Source: Clostridia bacterium (GTDB lineage: Bacteria; Bacillota; Clostridia; Oscillospirales; Acutalibacteraceae). From it: 20,217 nucleotides of DNA. Positions 1 to 6,626 of the stretch are shown one piece after another. The notes beneath the pieces are model-generated. The model searched no databases. It was not told the origin of the DNA and worked only from the letters and a program-made list of their open reading frames with translations. The stretch spans positions 1 to 20,217 of the forward strand of contig JAFNZJ010000060.1 in assembly GCA_017382915.1 (NCBI GenBank), read 5' to 3'. Numbering within the stretch: the first letter of the stretch is position 1; each line of letters opens with the position of its first letter. The position numbers were made by a program, and so were the translations under genes.

Positions 1-352
1 GTTTCTTAAAAAGCAGGGTATACATCCCCGTCAGGTGCAGGATTTTTACCCCACACCGGGTACAATTTCAACCTGTATGTTTTATACAGGGCTTGACCCA
101 TATACATTAAAGCCTGTATATGTAGCAAAAACCTATGAAGAAAAGCAAATGCAACGCGCATTGCTTCAGTATTTTAAACCCGAAAATCGCAAAACAATTG
201 AAAAGGCGCTTAAAATAACCGGTAAAACATACTTAATGGGTAGGGGCGCTGATTGCCTTATCCCTGCCCCCGCAGGTTATAATTCCAACACCACCAAAAA
301 ACCTGTTAGAAAGGGTAAAACCCATAAATGGCAACCAAGAAAAAGAAAATAG
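1..352 (+). CDS. YgiQ-family radical SAM protein, C-terminal end only
   Basis: This is the 3' end of a gene that begins before the window. The reading frame is open from base 2 (FLKKQGIHPRQVQDFYPTPG) and the stop is at 350-352, so the ATG-like codon inside it is not the start. The segment carries the signature end of the YgiQ/UPF0313 radical SAM family: VQDFYPTPGT, then CMFYTGLDP, KTYEEKQMQRAL and the block DCLIPAP, followed by a lysine- and arginine-rich tail. The radical SAM core with its CxxxCxxC motif lies upstream, outside the window. The biochemical role of the family is not settled. Its last 25 bases overlap the start of the next gene in another frame, which suggests translational coupling. 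The family call is firm; nothing can be said about the N-terminal part. Confidence 0.9.
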   Translation, partial: FLKKQGIHPRQVQDFYPTPGTISTCMFYTGLDPYTLKPVYVAKTYEEKQMQRALLQYFKPENRKTIEKALKITGKTYLMGRGADCLIPAPAGYNSNTTKKPVRKGKTHKWQPRKRK

Positions 353-1257
353 ATTTACTTAAGCAGTTAGCCTTAAAGTTTTGCGTGTGGTTTTGTGTCC
401 TTTTAGTAGCACTTGAGGGGTGCTTTGCACTTGGCATAATTTCTTCATCACCCTCCAAGGCTTTGATGTCACTTTTTGGGGCAAATGCCATAAATGAAAA
501 CAGTGAATTCCTTTTGTTTTTGGATGTAGGGCAAGGGGACTGCACCATAATTAAAAGCAAAAATGCCACCGCCATTATAGATTTTGGTCTAACCGATGAG
601 GATGATACTATTTACCGCAAAATGTTGGAGCTTGGTATTGATAGGGTAGACCTTGCGGTGATTACGCACCACCACAATGACCATTTTGGCGGTTTTAACA
701 ACTTAATACAAAATATTAAAATTGATAATCTGCTTATAAATAAATCATCGGCACCCGATTCACAACAGCAGGAGCTTAATAGGCTTTTGCAGGTGGCAAA
801 TCAAAGCAAGGTAAATATTATTGAACCTAAAATTGGTACCTGCTTTAATATAGGCGATGCCAAGCTTAAGGTTTTATATACCGACCTTTCAGCCAATAAA
901 GAAAACAATCGCTCAATAATAACTATGCTTTATATGGGTGGCAAAAAGATTTTACTTACAGGTGATGCCGAAAGTACGGTGGAAAAGCATATATCACAAA
1001 CCATTGATATTGATTGTGATATACTTAAAGTGGGGCATCATGGCTCATACACATCCACCACCGAAAGGCTTTTAAACGCGGCAACACCTACCGTTGCAAT
1101 TGTAAGTGTCGGGTATGATAATATTTATAAACACCCATCTGACTGGGCACTGCTAAGACTTAAATATGCAGGGGTAAATTTATACCGTACCGATTTGGAT
1201 GGTGACATTTACATTAAATTCAGTTCAAACAACACATTTTCCGTCATAAGGGGGTAA
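328..1257 (+). CDS. ComEC-like MBL-fold hydrolase, membrane-anchored
   Basis: A 309-residue protein with a lysine-rich N-terminus and one hydrophobic segment at about residues 14-38 (signal anchor or signal peptide). The rest is a metallo-beta-lactamase-fold domain. Seen directly: LFLDVGQGDC (about 63-72), the metal site HHHNDH (114-119, an HxHxDH motif), TGDAE (Asp about 213), VGHHGS (237-238) and a late His in YKHPSD (about 269). This is the set found in the soluble hydrolase domain of ComEC/Rec2 and its stand-alone relatives, which are probably extracytoplasmic nucleases or phosphodiesterases. The ComEC channel domain is absent, so it is not a complete DNA-uptake channel. It overlaps ygiQ by 25 bases and is followed after 4 bases by DUF3006, a common partner. 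The substrate is unknown. Confidence 0.88.
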   Translation: MATKKKKIDLLKQLALKFCVWFCVLLVALEGCFALGIISSSPSKALMSLFGANAINENSEFLLFLDVGQGDCTIIKSKNATAIIDFGLTDEDDTIYRKMLELGIDRVDLAVITHHHNDHFGGFNNLIQNIKIDNLLINKSSAPDSQQQELNRLLQVANQSKVNIIEPKIGTCFNIGDAKLKVLYTDLSANKENNRSIITMLYMGGKKILLTGDAESTVEKHISQTIDIDCDILKVGHHGSYTSTTERLLNAATPTVAIVSVGYDNIYKHPSDWALLRLKYAGVNLYRTDLDGDIYIKFSSNNTFSVIRG

Positions 1258-1261
1258 TAAT

Positions 1262-1468
1262 TTGCTAATACTTGAACGCTTTGAGGGTAACACCGCTTTT
1301 ATTGAGGCCTACGGTGAAATTATTACCGTTTCAAAAGAATTTGTTGACAGCTCGGCAGCAGAGGGGGATATGCTTTTTAAAAAGGGTAATATCTATTACC
1401 CCGATAAGGACAAAACAAAAGCCCGACGACAAGAAATCGCCGAGCTTGAGGACAGCCTTTTTGAATAG
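1262..1468 (+). CDS. DUF3006 domain protein
   Basis: A 68-residue acidic protein with a TTG start at 1262, preceded by the purine-rich ribosome site AAGGGGG about 7 bases upstream, inside the last codons of the MBL-fold gene. The sequence (ERFEGNTAFIEAYGE, then VSKEFVDSSAAEGDML, then a lysine-rich tail) matches the small beta-rich DUF3006 family. DUF3006 genes often follow ComEC-like MBL hydrolases in Firmicutes, and that arrangement is seen here, so the two probably act together. The molecular function is unknown. The overlapping 81-aa frame beginning at 1272 is a shadow. The gene ends one base before the end of the convergent DUF378 gene. Confidence 0.8.
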   Translation: MLILERFEGNTAFIEAYGEIITVSKEFVDSSAAEGDMLFKKGNIYYPDKDKTKARRQEIAELEDSLFE

Positions 1469-1469
1469 C

Positions 1470-1685
1470 TTAATGGCTTACTTCGTGGGTGGTTTCTCTT
1501 TCACTTCTAAAAAGTAAAGAAATGCACCAAATAGAAGCCAAAGCAATTACGGTGTAGATAATTCGGCTTATAATAGCGTCTTGTCCGCCAAACAGCCAAG
1601 CAACTATATCAAAGCCAAAAAGGCCAATACTACCCCAGTTGAGTCCTCCGATAATGGAAAGTATTAAACATATTTTATCAATCAT
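1470..1685 (-). CDS. DUF378 (YuzA-like) small membrane protein
   Basis: A 71-residue protein with two transmembrane helices (about residues 4-24 and 40-60) and a polar C-terminus. The block GGLNWGSIGLFGFDIVAWLFG is the hallmark of DUF378, and the function is unknown. The ATG at 1685 is preceded on the minus strand by a good ribosome site, AAAGGAGTG. It is a single gene, convergent with DUF3006 (one base between the stop codons) and divergent from rhamnulokinase, with about 75 bases of AT-rich DNA in between. I see no clear intrinsic terminator between the convergent ends. Confidence 0.85.
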   Translation of the reverse strand: MIDKICLILSIIGGLNWGSIGLFGFDIVAWLFGGQDAIISRIIYTVIALASIWCISLLFRSERETTHEVSH

Positions 1686-1760
1686 TTATATCACTCCTTT
1701 GTTTTTATTTTGCCAAAAAAAAATAAAATTATTCAAATAAAAAATGAAAGGGACATTTTT

Positions 1761-3233
1761 ATGAAAAAAAATCAAATCCTTGCCTTCGATTTTGGTGCTT
1801 CAAGCGGCCGTGCAATGCTTGCCCGTACCAAAAACGGAAAATTAGAAATTGAAGAAATACACCGTTTTTCAAACGACCCTGTTTTGGTATCGGGTCATTT
1901 GTACTGGGATGTTTTGCGTCTGTTTCACGAAATAAAGCAGGGCATAGTAGCGGCAGTAAACGCAGGCGGATTTGACAGTATTGGTATTGATACCTGGGGG
2001 GTTGATTTTGGCTTGCTGGACAAGGACGGTCAGCTTATAGGCAACCCCTATAACTACCGTGATGTTCGCACCGCAGGTATGCAGGATGAGTTTTATAAAA
2101 CCATGTCAAGGGAAGAGCTTTATGCAAAAACAGGTATTCAGCAGATTGACCTTAACACCGTTTATCAGCTGAAAGCGGTTACAAAGTACCGCCCGCAGGA
2201 TTTAGCACAGGCTGAAACACTTTTGCTTATTCCTGACCTTTTTGCATATTTTTTAACCGGCGCAAAGCGTATTGAGTATACCAACGCATCAACCACCGGT
2301 TTATTAGACCCCGTTACCAAGGACTGGAACGCCGATGTTTTAAACGCACTTGGTGTTGATAAAAAGATTTTTGCCCCCATTATTAAACCTGGTGAAATTT
2401 ACGGTAACCTTTTGCCTGAAATTTGTGAAGAGCTTCACTGTGAAAGCGTGCCTGTTATTGCCGTTGCCACACATGATACCGCATCAGCAGTAGCATCGGT
2501 GCCCACCACCGAAAAGGACTATGCCTATATTAGCTGCGGCACCTGGTCACTTTTTGGCACCGTTAATGACCACCCCATTTTAAGTGAGCAGTCACGCCAA
2601 ATTGGTTTTACCAATGAAGGCGCATCTGACGGTAAAATTCGTTACCTTAAAAATATTATGGGTCTTTGGCTTATTCAGCAATCTCGTAAGGAGTGGAAGC
2701 GCCAAGGCTTAGAGGTATCCTTTGATGAGATGGAAAAAGCCGCAAAAGAGGCCGAGCCTTTTAGGTGCTTTGTTGACCCCGATGCCGATGATTTTGTAGC
2801 ACCCGGTAATATGCCAAAAAGGGTGCAGGAATTTTGCAAACGCACAGGTCAGTATGTGCCACAGACAATGGGTGAAATACTGCGCTGTATTTATCAAAGC
2901 CTTGCCTTTAAATATCGCTATTCAACCGAAATGCTTGAAAAGCTAACAGGCCACGCACTGCCGGTTATTCATATGATAGGCGGCGGCATTAAGGATGGGC
3001 TTCTTTGCAGTATGGCGGCCGATTATTGCGGAAAAACTGTAAAGGCAGGTCCTGTAGAGGCAACCGTTACCGGTAATGCGGCAATTCAGTTAATGTCATT
3101 TGGCATATTTAAAGACCTGAATGAAGCAAGAAAGGTTATTGCAGACAGTTTTGAAATTAAAACCTATAATGCAGACACTACTCTTGATTTAGAAAAGCCA
3201 TACGCTGAATTTTTAAAGTATATAGGCAAATAA
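1761..3233 (+). CDS. rhaB: Rhamnulokinase
   Basis: FGGY-family sugar kinase that phosphorylates L-rhamnulose to L-rhamnulose-1-phosphate in the cytoplasm. The start at 1761 is chosen because AAAGGGA lies 8 bases upstream and the protein (490 aa) then begins MKKNQILAFDFGASSGR, the family N-terminal ATP-binding loop. An in-frame TTG at 1710 has no such support. Other signatures are SIGIDTWGVDFGLLD (about 73-87), TGIQQIDLNTVYQL (about 124-137), the catalytic Asp in THDTASAV (about 239), SCGTWSLFG (258-266) and the nucleotide-site block MIGGGIKDGLLC near the C-terminus. No rhaA, rhaD or regulator is adjacent, so it stands alone with its own terminator. Fuculokinase or another deoxysugar kinase activity is possible, but the motifs fit RhaB best. 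Confidence 0.88.
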   Translation: MKKNQILAFDFGASSGRAMLARTKNGKLEIEEIHRFSNDPVLVSGHLYWDVLRLFHEIKQGIVAAVNAGGFDSIGIDTWGVDFGLLDKDGQLIGNPYNYRDVRTAGMQDEFYKTMSREELYAKTGIQQIDLNTVYQLKAVTKYRPQDLAQAETLLLIPDLFAYFLTGAKRIEYTNASTTGLLDPVTKDWNADVLNALGVDKKIFAPIIKPGEIYGNLLPEICEELHCESVPVIAVATHDTASAVASVPTTEKDYAYISCGTWSLFGTVNDHPILSEQSRQIGFTNEGASDGKIRYLKNIMGLWLIQQSRKEWKRQGLEVSFDEMEKAAKEAEPFRCFVDPDADDFVAPGNMPKRVQEFCKRTGQYVPQTMGEILRCIYQSLAFKYRYSTEMLEKLTGHALPVIHMIGGGIKDGLLCSMAADYCGKTVKAGPVEATVTGNAAIQLMSFGIFKDLNEARKVIADSFEIKTYNADTTLDLEKPYAEFLKYIGK

Positions 3234-3241
3234 CTATAATT

Positions 3242-3273
3242 AAAGCGCACAAAAATATTTTGTGCGCTTTTTT
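3242..3273 (+). terminator. Intrinsic terminator of rhaB
   Basis: A perfect 13-bp stem AAAGCGCACAAAA / TTTTGTGCGCTTT (3242-3254 with 3258-3270) with a 3-base loop and a run of six T. It lies 8 bases after the rhaB stop, so rhaB is probably transcribed as a single gene. The A-run on the left could also make it work on the other strand, but no minus-strand gene ends here. Confidence 0.85.
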
Positions 3274-3318
3274 AAAAGTTTTTTAATAAAATAAATATAA
3301 TTATTTGGTAAAATTAAA

Positions 3319-4245
3319 TTGGTAAAAAAGGGGGTGCCCATTATAAAAAAATTAAAGGATATACTTTTTAAGCTGATTTTTGTGCCGCTTTCGGTAATAA
3401 TTGCTTTGGTGGCGCTTAGCACCGCCGTGCTTATATATATTTTTGTTAACTCTTTAAGCAGGGCGCCCATGGCACCTGTTGGTTATGCATTATCATTTTA
3501 TACCTTAGTTGTGCTAACTCTGTTTTTGGTATTTAACCTTAAAAAGGTTTATGCTAAGGTAAAAAAACGACTGCTTAAAAATCATCTGATAAACCGATTT
3601 TTTAGTGATGCTGAATTTAAAACCAAAGTAAGCCTTGCCTTTACATTTGGTGTAAATTTAATTTATGGCGGGGTGAATATTCTTTCGGGAATTATAAACC
3701 CATCCGCTTGGTTTTTTATTTTGGCGGCCTACTATATTATACTTGCGTTTATGCGGTTTATACTGCTTAGATATTTTCGTAAAATAGGCGTGGGTGAAAG
3801 CGTTGTTGCAGAGCATAAAAGGGCGGGGCTGTGCGGCATTATTATGCTACTTCTTAATTTAATGCTGGTGGCCGCCCTGCTTATGATAATTTATAAAAAT
3901 AAAGGGTATGAATATAACGGCATTTTAATTTATATAATGGCGGCATATACCTTTTTTATTACCATACAGTCGATTATAAATTTTATAAAATATAGAAAAC
4001 AAAAAAGCCCCGTTATGTTTGCCACAAAGGTAATAAGTCTTTCGGCGGCACTTGTTTCAATGCTGGCGCTTGAAACGGCAATGCTGGCACAATTTGGCGC
4101 GGGTGATACATCTGAATTCAGGCGCATTATAATTTCTATAACGGGAGGTTTGGTGGTTATTACAGAGCTTATTATGTCGGTTTACCTTATAATTCATTCG
4201 GTAACAGAAATTAAAAAACTAAAAAACAAGGTGCGATTAAAATAA
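3319..4245 (+). CDS. Integral membrane protein of unknown function
   Basis: I do not recognise a family. The protein (up to 308 aa) has about eight hydrophobic segments (roughly residues 20-43, 54-74, 104-124, 128-150, 170-192, 200-222, 232-256 and 269-293) with positively charged connecting segments (KKVYAKVKKRLLK at about 75-87, KYRKQK at about 224-229) and a basic C-terminus. No catalytic motif is visible. The start is uncertain: TTG at 3319 has no ribosome site, GTG at 3334 directly abuts AAAAAAGGG, and the purine run is best spaced for a rare ATT at 3340. The final codons are part of a palindrome shared with the convergent queT gene, and the two coding regions overlap by 9 bases. Probably single-gene transcription, since it follows the rhaB terminator. 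Confidence 0.7.
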   Translation: MVKKGVPIIKKLKDILFKLIFVPLSVIIALVALSTAVLIYIFVNSLSRAPMAPVGYALSFYTLVVLTLFLVFNLKKVYAKVKKRLLKNHLINRFFSDAEFKTKVSLAFTFGVNLIYGGVNILSGIINPSAWFFILAAYYIILAFMRFILLRYFRKIGVGESVVAEHKRAGLCGIIMLLLNLMLVAALLMIIYKNKGYEYNGILIYIMAAYTFFITIQSIINFIKYRKQKSPVMFATKVISLSAALVSMLALETAMLAQFGAGDTSEFRRIIISITGGLVVITELIMSVYLIIHSVTEIKKLKNKVRLK

Positions 4246-4258
4246 TCGCACCTTGTTT
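4224..4258. terminator. Bidirectional terminator inside two convergent coding ends
   Basis: A perfect 16-bp inverted repeat, AAACAAGGTGCGATTA / TAATCGCACCTTGTTT (4224-4239 with 4243-4258), with loop AAA. On the minus strand it is followed by a long T-rich stretch (complement of the A-rich 4211-4226), which makes it a good terminator for queT. On the plus strand the T tract is short (TTTGCTTT). It contains the last codons and stops of both the plus-strand membrane protein gene and queT. Confidence 0.85.
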
Positions 4259-4746
4259 GCTTTAAGTAGGTAAAATAGCGGAATTCCAAGGCCGTAGCAA
4301 ACAACCAGTTCACCCGCGCCCACCTCAAGGGCGGACAGCAAAAAGCCTATGGCCGAAAATCCTTCAGGCAAAAACCACGCAACCTCGGTACCAACAATTA
4401 TTGCGTTAAATAAAACAGGGAAAAACATTGAAAGCAGTGGCAAGCCCTTAAAGGTTATTTTGCGTGTAGAGTATGTACAAACGGCGGCAAATGCGGTGGC
4501 AAAGGTGCCAAGCAAAACATCCACCATACCAAACGGGCTACCCAAATTACCTATAAAGCAACCAATTATAAGTCCGGGAATTGCGGCGGGGGTAAATATA
4601 GGTAAAATTGTTAGGGCTTCAGATATTCTGAATTGTATGCCGCCATATGCAAGTCCCATAGCGGCCGAAAGGTATGTGGCAATGGCATAAAGTGCGGCTA
4701 TAAGCCCGCCCATTACCAAAAAATTGGTTTTTTGTTTAGTGTTCAT
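4237..4746 (-). CDS. queT: QueT-family queuosine-precursor transporter (ECF S component)
   Basis: A 169-residue, six-helix membrane protein. The family features seen are a short polar N-terminus, GGLIAALYAIATYL, the conserved QFRISEALTILP, IPGLIIGCFIGN, a central NAIIVG motif and GAGELVVCYGLG. QueT proteins are the substrate-binding S subunit of energy-coupling-factor transporters for queuosine precursors such as preQ0/preQ1; the shared ECF ATPases are encoded elsewhere. The ATG at 4746 has AAGAGGT about 9 bases upstream, formed by the last codons of the amylase gene (8-base gap), so queT is the last gene of the glgP operon. No preQ1 riboswitch is seen before it. The context gives no functional reason for the linkage to glycogen genes. 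Confidence 0.85.
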   Translation of the reverse strand: MNTKQKTNFLVMGGLIAALYAIATYLSAAMGLAYGGIQFRISEALTILPIFTPAAIPGLIIGCFIGNLGSPFGMVDVLLGTFATAFAAVCTYSTRKITFKGLPLLSMFFPVLFNAIIVGTEVAWFLPEGFSAIGFLLSALEVGAGELVVCYGLGIPLFYLLKANKVRLF

Positions 4747-4754
4747 AATTCAAA

Positions 4755-6611
4755 TTACCTCTTAAAGAAAACTATATCCTCACCCTTAATGGTAAGTCGG
4801 TTGCCGTCGGGCTTATCGCCGAAAACGGTCTTATAACCGCTTAAATCTTCATCAAGGGTTAATTGCTCGTCGGCATTCCAGCGGTTAATACCAATAATGG
4901 CGGCAGAGTTTTCATCCTGCCTTTTAAACAGCACATAGCCAAGACCAACCGCCAAAAATGTAAGACTTCCTTCCTTAAAGGCGGGGCAGTCCCTTCTTGC
5001 TGCGCCAAGCTTTTTATAAAAAGCTAAAAGATCACTGTTTTCATTACCCCAAGGGTAACAACCCCTGCAAAAGGGGTCTGAACCACCCGTAAGACCCGCT
5101 TCATCGCCATAATAAAGGGACGGCAGACCAACCAAGGTGTACTGCAGGGTGGCGGCAAGCTTAAGCAGCTTTACGCCTTTTTTATAATCATCCTCACTAA
5201 GGGTGTGGTTTGACTGCCACTCACGGTCTTTGCCGTTAATATTAACACCTGCAAGGCGGGTTATAGCCCTTACGGTATCGTGTGTTCCGATATGGTTCAT
5301 AAGATTATGAAGCGCCATTGGTGGGTAGTTTTCCAAAATGGTCATTACCGCTTCATAAAAATCCTTGCCGTTGCCGCCCAAAACAAAGTCCATTATGGCA
5401 TTGGCAAAGGGGTAGTTCATAACACTGTCAAGCTGACTGCCCCTTAAAAAGCGGCGCCTTGCACCATAGCTTATTTTGTTTGTGGCATCCTCCCACACTT
5501 CGCCCAAAAGGTAGCCGTTTTCATTTTCGGCCTTAACGGCTTTTCTTACATTATCTAAAAAGGCATCGGGCAGTTCATCGGCAACATCCAGCCTAAAGCC
5601 TGCGGCGCCGCGGCGCATCCAATACCTTATAACGCCATTTTCACCCGTAATAAATTCGGTAAAATCGGGGTTATCTTCATTAACCTCAGGCAAACTTTTT
5701 ACACCCCACCAGCTTTCATAATCGGTGTTGTAGGTTTTGAATTTATACCAAGGGTAATATTTGCTATACTTACTGTTATAAGCGCCAACGCTGTCATAAC
5801 GACCTTTAGCATTAAAATAAATACTGTCATCACCTGTGTGCGAAAAAACGCCATCTAAAATAATGTCAATATTATATTCCTTTGCCTTTGCGCACAAATT
5901 TATAAAGTCCTGCTCACTGCCAAGCAGGGGGTCAATTTTAAAATAATCGGCCGTATTATAGCGGTGGTTGGAGTGGGCTTCAAAAATTGGGTTTAAGTAT
6001 ATCATACTAACCCCAAGTGAAGCAATGTAGGGCAGTTTTTCGGTAATGCCGTTTAGGTTACCGCAAAAATAATCGTTACCCAGGCTGCGTGGCAGATTTA
6101 CTTGTTTATATTCCGGGCTACCGCCCCAGTCGTCCCTTATAAATCGGTCGCTTGGGTAGTGCAGGTTATTTTGCCCTTTAAAAAAGCGGTCGGGGAATAT
6201 TTGGTAAATTATACCGCCACGGGTGTGGGTAGGGGTTTTAAAGCCCTTTTCATAAACGGTAAGCTGCCAGTAGGTGCCATTGTTTGGCTCAAAATCGCCA
6301 AAGCCACCGCCAATATTTATTAGCTTTCTTTCACCGCTTTGGGTGTACATAATAAAGTAATAAAAATAAAGTCCCGCATCAAGGCTGATTTTTGCGCTTC
6401 GGGTGTAAAAACCGCCTTCAAGGTTATTGTTATCATCGGTAAGCTCAAAGCGGATTTCATTTTTATCATCGTCAATAAAAACAGCAACCACGCCCTTAAC
6501 ATATCCATCACGGGGCAGAAGCACACTAAGCCTAAAGCTTTGCTGTGCTTCAACACTGCCGAAGAGTGACTTATAAAAAGTGTCTCTGGAATTGTAGGGC
6601 ATGGTTCGCAT
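4755..6611 (-). CDS. GH13 alpha-amylase family enzyme, cyclomaltodextrinase/neopullulanase type
   Basis: A cytoplasmic glycoside hydrolase (about 618 aa, no signal peptide) acting on alpha-1,4-glucans, cyclodextrins or short maltodextrins. Residues 1 to about 125 form a beta-sandwich N-terminal domain as in neopullulanase/cyclomaltodextrinase. The (beta/alpha)8 barrel begins at IIYQIFPDRF. Conserved regions seen are DGVFSH (region I), GFRLDVADE with nucleophile Asp about 342, GEVWED with acid/base Glu about 371, and NHIGTHDT with Asp about 445. A C-terminal beta domain ends at VFFKR. ATG 6611 is preferred over the in-frame GTG at 6620 because AGGTGA lies 6 bases before it. It follows glgP after 15 bases, so it probably debranches or trims oligosaccharides for the phosphorylase. 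The exact specificity cannot be read from sequence. Confidence 0.87.
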   Translation of the reverse strand: MRTMPYNSRDTFYKSLFGSVEAQQSFRLSVLLPRDGYVKGVVAVFIDDDKNEIRFELTDDNNNLEGGFYTRSAKISLDAGLYFYYFIMYTQSGERKLINIGGGFGDFEPNNGTYWQLTVYEKGFKTPTHTRGGIIYQIFPDRFFKGQNNLHYPSDRFIRDDWGGSPEYKQVNLPRSLGNDYFCGNLNGITEKLPYIASLGVSMIYLNPIFEAHSNHRYNTADYFKIDPLLGSEQDFINLCAKAKEYNIDIILDGVFSHTGDDSIYFNAKGRYDSVGAYNSKYSKYYPWYKFKTYNTDYESWWGVKSLPEVNEDNPDFTEFITGENGVIRYWMRRGAAGFRLDVADELPDAFLDNVRKAVKAENENGYLLGEVWEDATNKISYGARRRFLRGSQLDSVMNYPFANAIMDFVLGGNGKDFYEAVMTILENYPPMALHNLMNHIGTHDTVRAITRLAGVNINGKDREWQSNHTLSEDDYKKGVKLLKLAATLQYTLVGLPSLYYGDEAGLTGGSDPFCRGCYPWGNENSDLLAFYKKLGAARRDCPAFKEGSLTFLAVGLGYVLFKRQDENSAAIIGINRWNADEQLTLDEDLSGYKTVFGDKPDGNRLTIKGEDIVFFKR

Positions 6612-6626
6612 TTTAATCACCTAAAA

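Noticed and set aside
1710..1760. Longer rhamnulokinase starting at TTG 1710
   Set aside because: No ribosome site, a lysine-rich extra N-terminus unlike the family, and a good site exists for ATG 1761.
4747..4760. preQ1 riboswitch before queT
   Set aside because: Only 8 bases separate queT from the amylase gene and they form part of the ribosome-binding site.
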